Shown: one piece after another, positions 5,627 to 5,640 of the stretch
How the letters are laid out: the number at the start of each line of letters is the position of its first letter
Numbering within the stretch: position 1 is the first letter of the stretch
Source: Oscillospiraceae bacterium
GTDB taxonomy: Bacteria > Bacillota > Clostridia > Oscillospirales > Oscillospiraceae
Assembly (NCBI GenBank): GCA_016287555.1
Contig: JAEFAK010000128.1
Location: 1 to 5,640 of the forward strand
Direction: 5' to 3'
DNA: 5,640 nt
Notes under the pieces: generated by a model
The model's database searches: none
What the model saw: only the letters and a program-made list of their open reading frames with translations
What the model was told of the DNA's origin: nothing
Position numbers and translations under genes: made by a program

Positions 5627-5640
5627 ATGAAATACAGCAA
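5627..5640 (+). CDS. Start of an unidentified gene (first four codons, MKYS)
   Basis: ATG at 5627 is followed by three full codons (Lys-Tyr-Ser) and two more bases before the edge. The ribosome binding site GAGGTG (5616-5621) is 5 bases upstream, and the promoter and two operator boxes lie just before it. An autoregulated transcription factor would fit the tandem operators, and some Rrf2-family regulators begin MKYS, but four residues cannot identify a family. The assignment as a gene start is reasonable; the function is unknown. Confidence 0.55.

Larger units (their letters stand above)
5116..5640. other. Compositionally distinct right-hand segment (mosaic end of rpoD and downstream DNA)
   Basis: Hand counts give 147 G+C of 240 at 4801-5040 and 114 of 240 at 5221-5460. 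In frame, the end of rpoD uses TTA four times, whereas I see no in-frame TTA in rpoD before the change, and Ala, Asp and Leu codons shift from GCC/GAC/CTC to GCT/GAT/CTT. The boundary is gradual to the eye between 5115 and 5190. The DNA to the right of the stop codon is AT-rich, as the other intergenic region is. Confidence 0.75.

Noticed and set aside
5508..5640. Phage or mobile-element attachment site downstream of rpoD
   Set aside because: The only repeats here are the terminator hairpin and the operator boxes. No tRNA, integrase or flanking direct repeat is visible within the window.

Overview
The window looks like chromosome from a Gram-positive anaerobe of the class Clostridia. This rests on the gene order dgt-dnaG-rpoD, a short (389-residue) primary sigma factor, strong GGAGG-type ribosome binding sites, and a PurE/PurF-like pair with Clostridia-style sequences. 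The coding DNA from the left edge to about position 5115 is GC-rich (about 61% over 4801-5040 by hand count). It strongly prefers GAG, CTC and GCC codons, with ATA and AGG also common. Assignment below class is not possible from sequence alone.

Layout. On the minus strand, positions 1311 down to 1 hold two purine-biosynthesis genes: purE, then, 30 bases downstream, a PurF-family gene cut off by the window edge. The PurF-like protein has lost the catalytic cysteine and, by motif alignment, the other glutaminase residues. Positions 1312-1543 are an AT-rich divergent regulatory region. It has a good sigma-A promoter for purE, a weaker candidate for dgt, and a 10-bp-periodic CTTTTCG repeat between them. 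On the plus strand, 1544-5507 is a tight three-gene unit of dgt (dNTP triphosphohydrolase family), dnaG (primase) and rpoD/sigA (primary sigma factor). Gaps are 10 and 12 bases, and ribosome binding sites overlap the preceding stop codons. This is the Clostridia version of the macromolecular synthesis operon, linking the dNTP pool, primer synthesis and housekeeping transcription.

The right end differs. Between about 5115 and 5190, inside rpoD, codon usage and GC content change abruptly (about 61% to about 47%; TTA codons appear), although the sigma factor reading frame stays intact. After rpoD come a perfect 14-bp hairpin and then a near-consensus extended -10 promoter. That promoter is overlaid by two copies of a 16-bp palindromic box placed 21 bp apart, leading into a gene whose first four codons (MKYS) are all that is visible.

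Most of the window is housekeeping DNA. The points worth a second look are the pseudo-glutaminase PurF homologue, the mosaic rpoD (recombination or assembly chimera), and the tandem-operator promoter at the right edge. I see no CRISPR array, rRNA, tRNA or insertion sequence.
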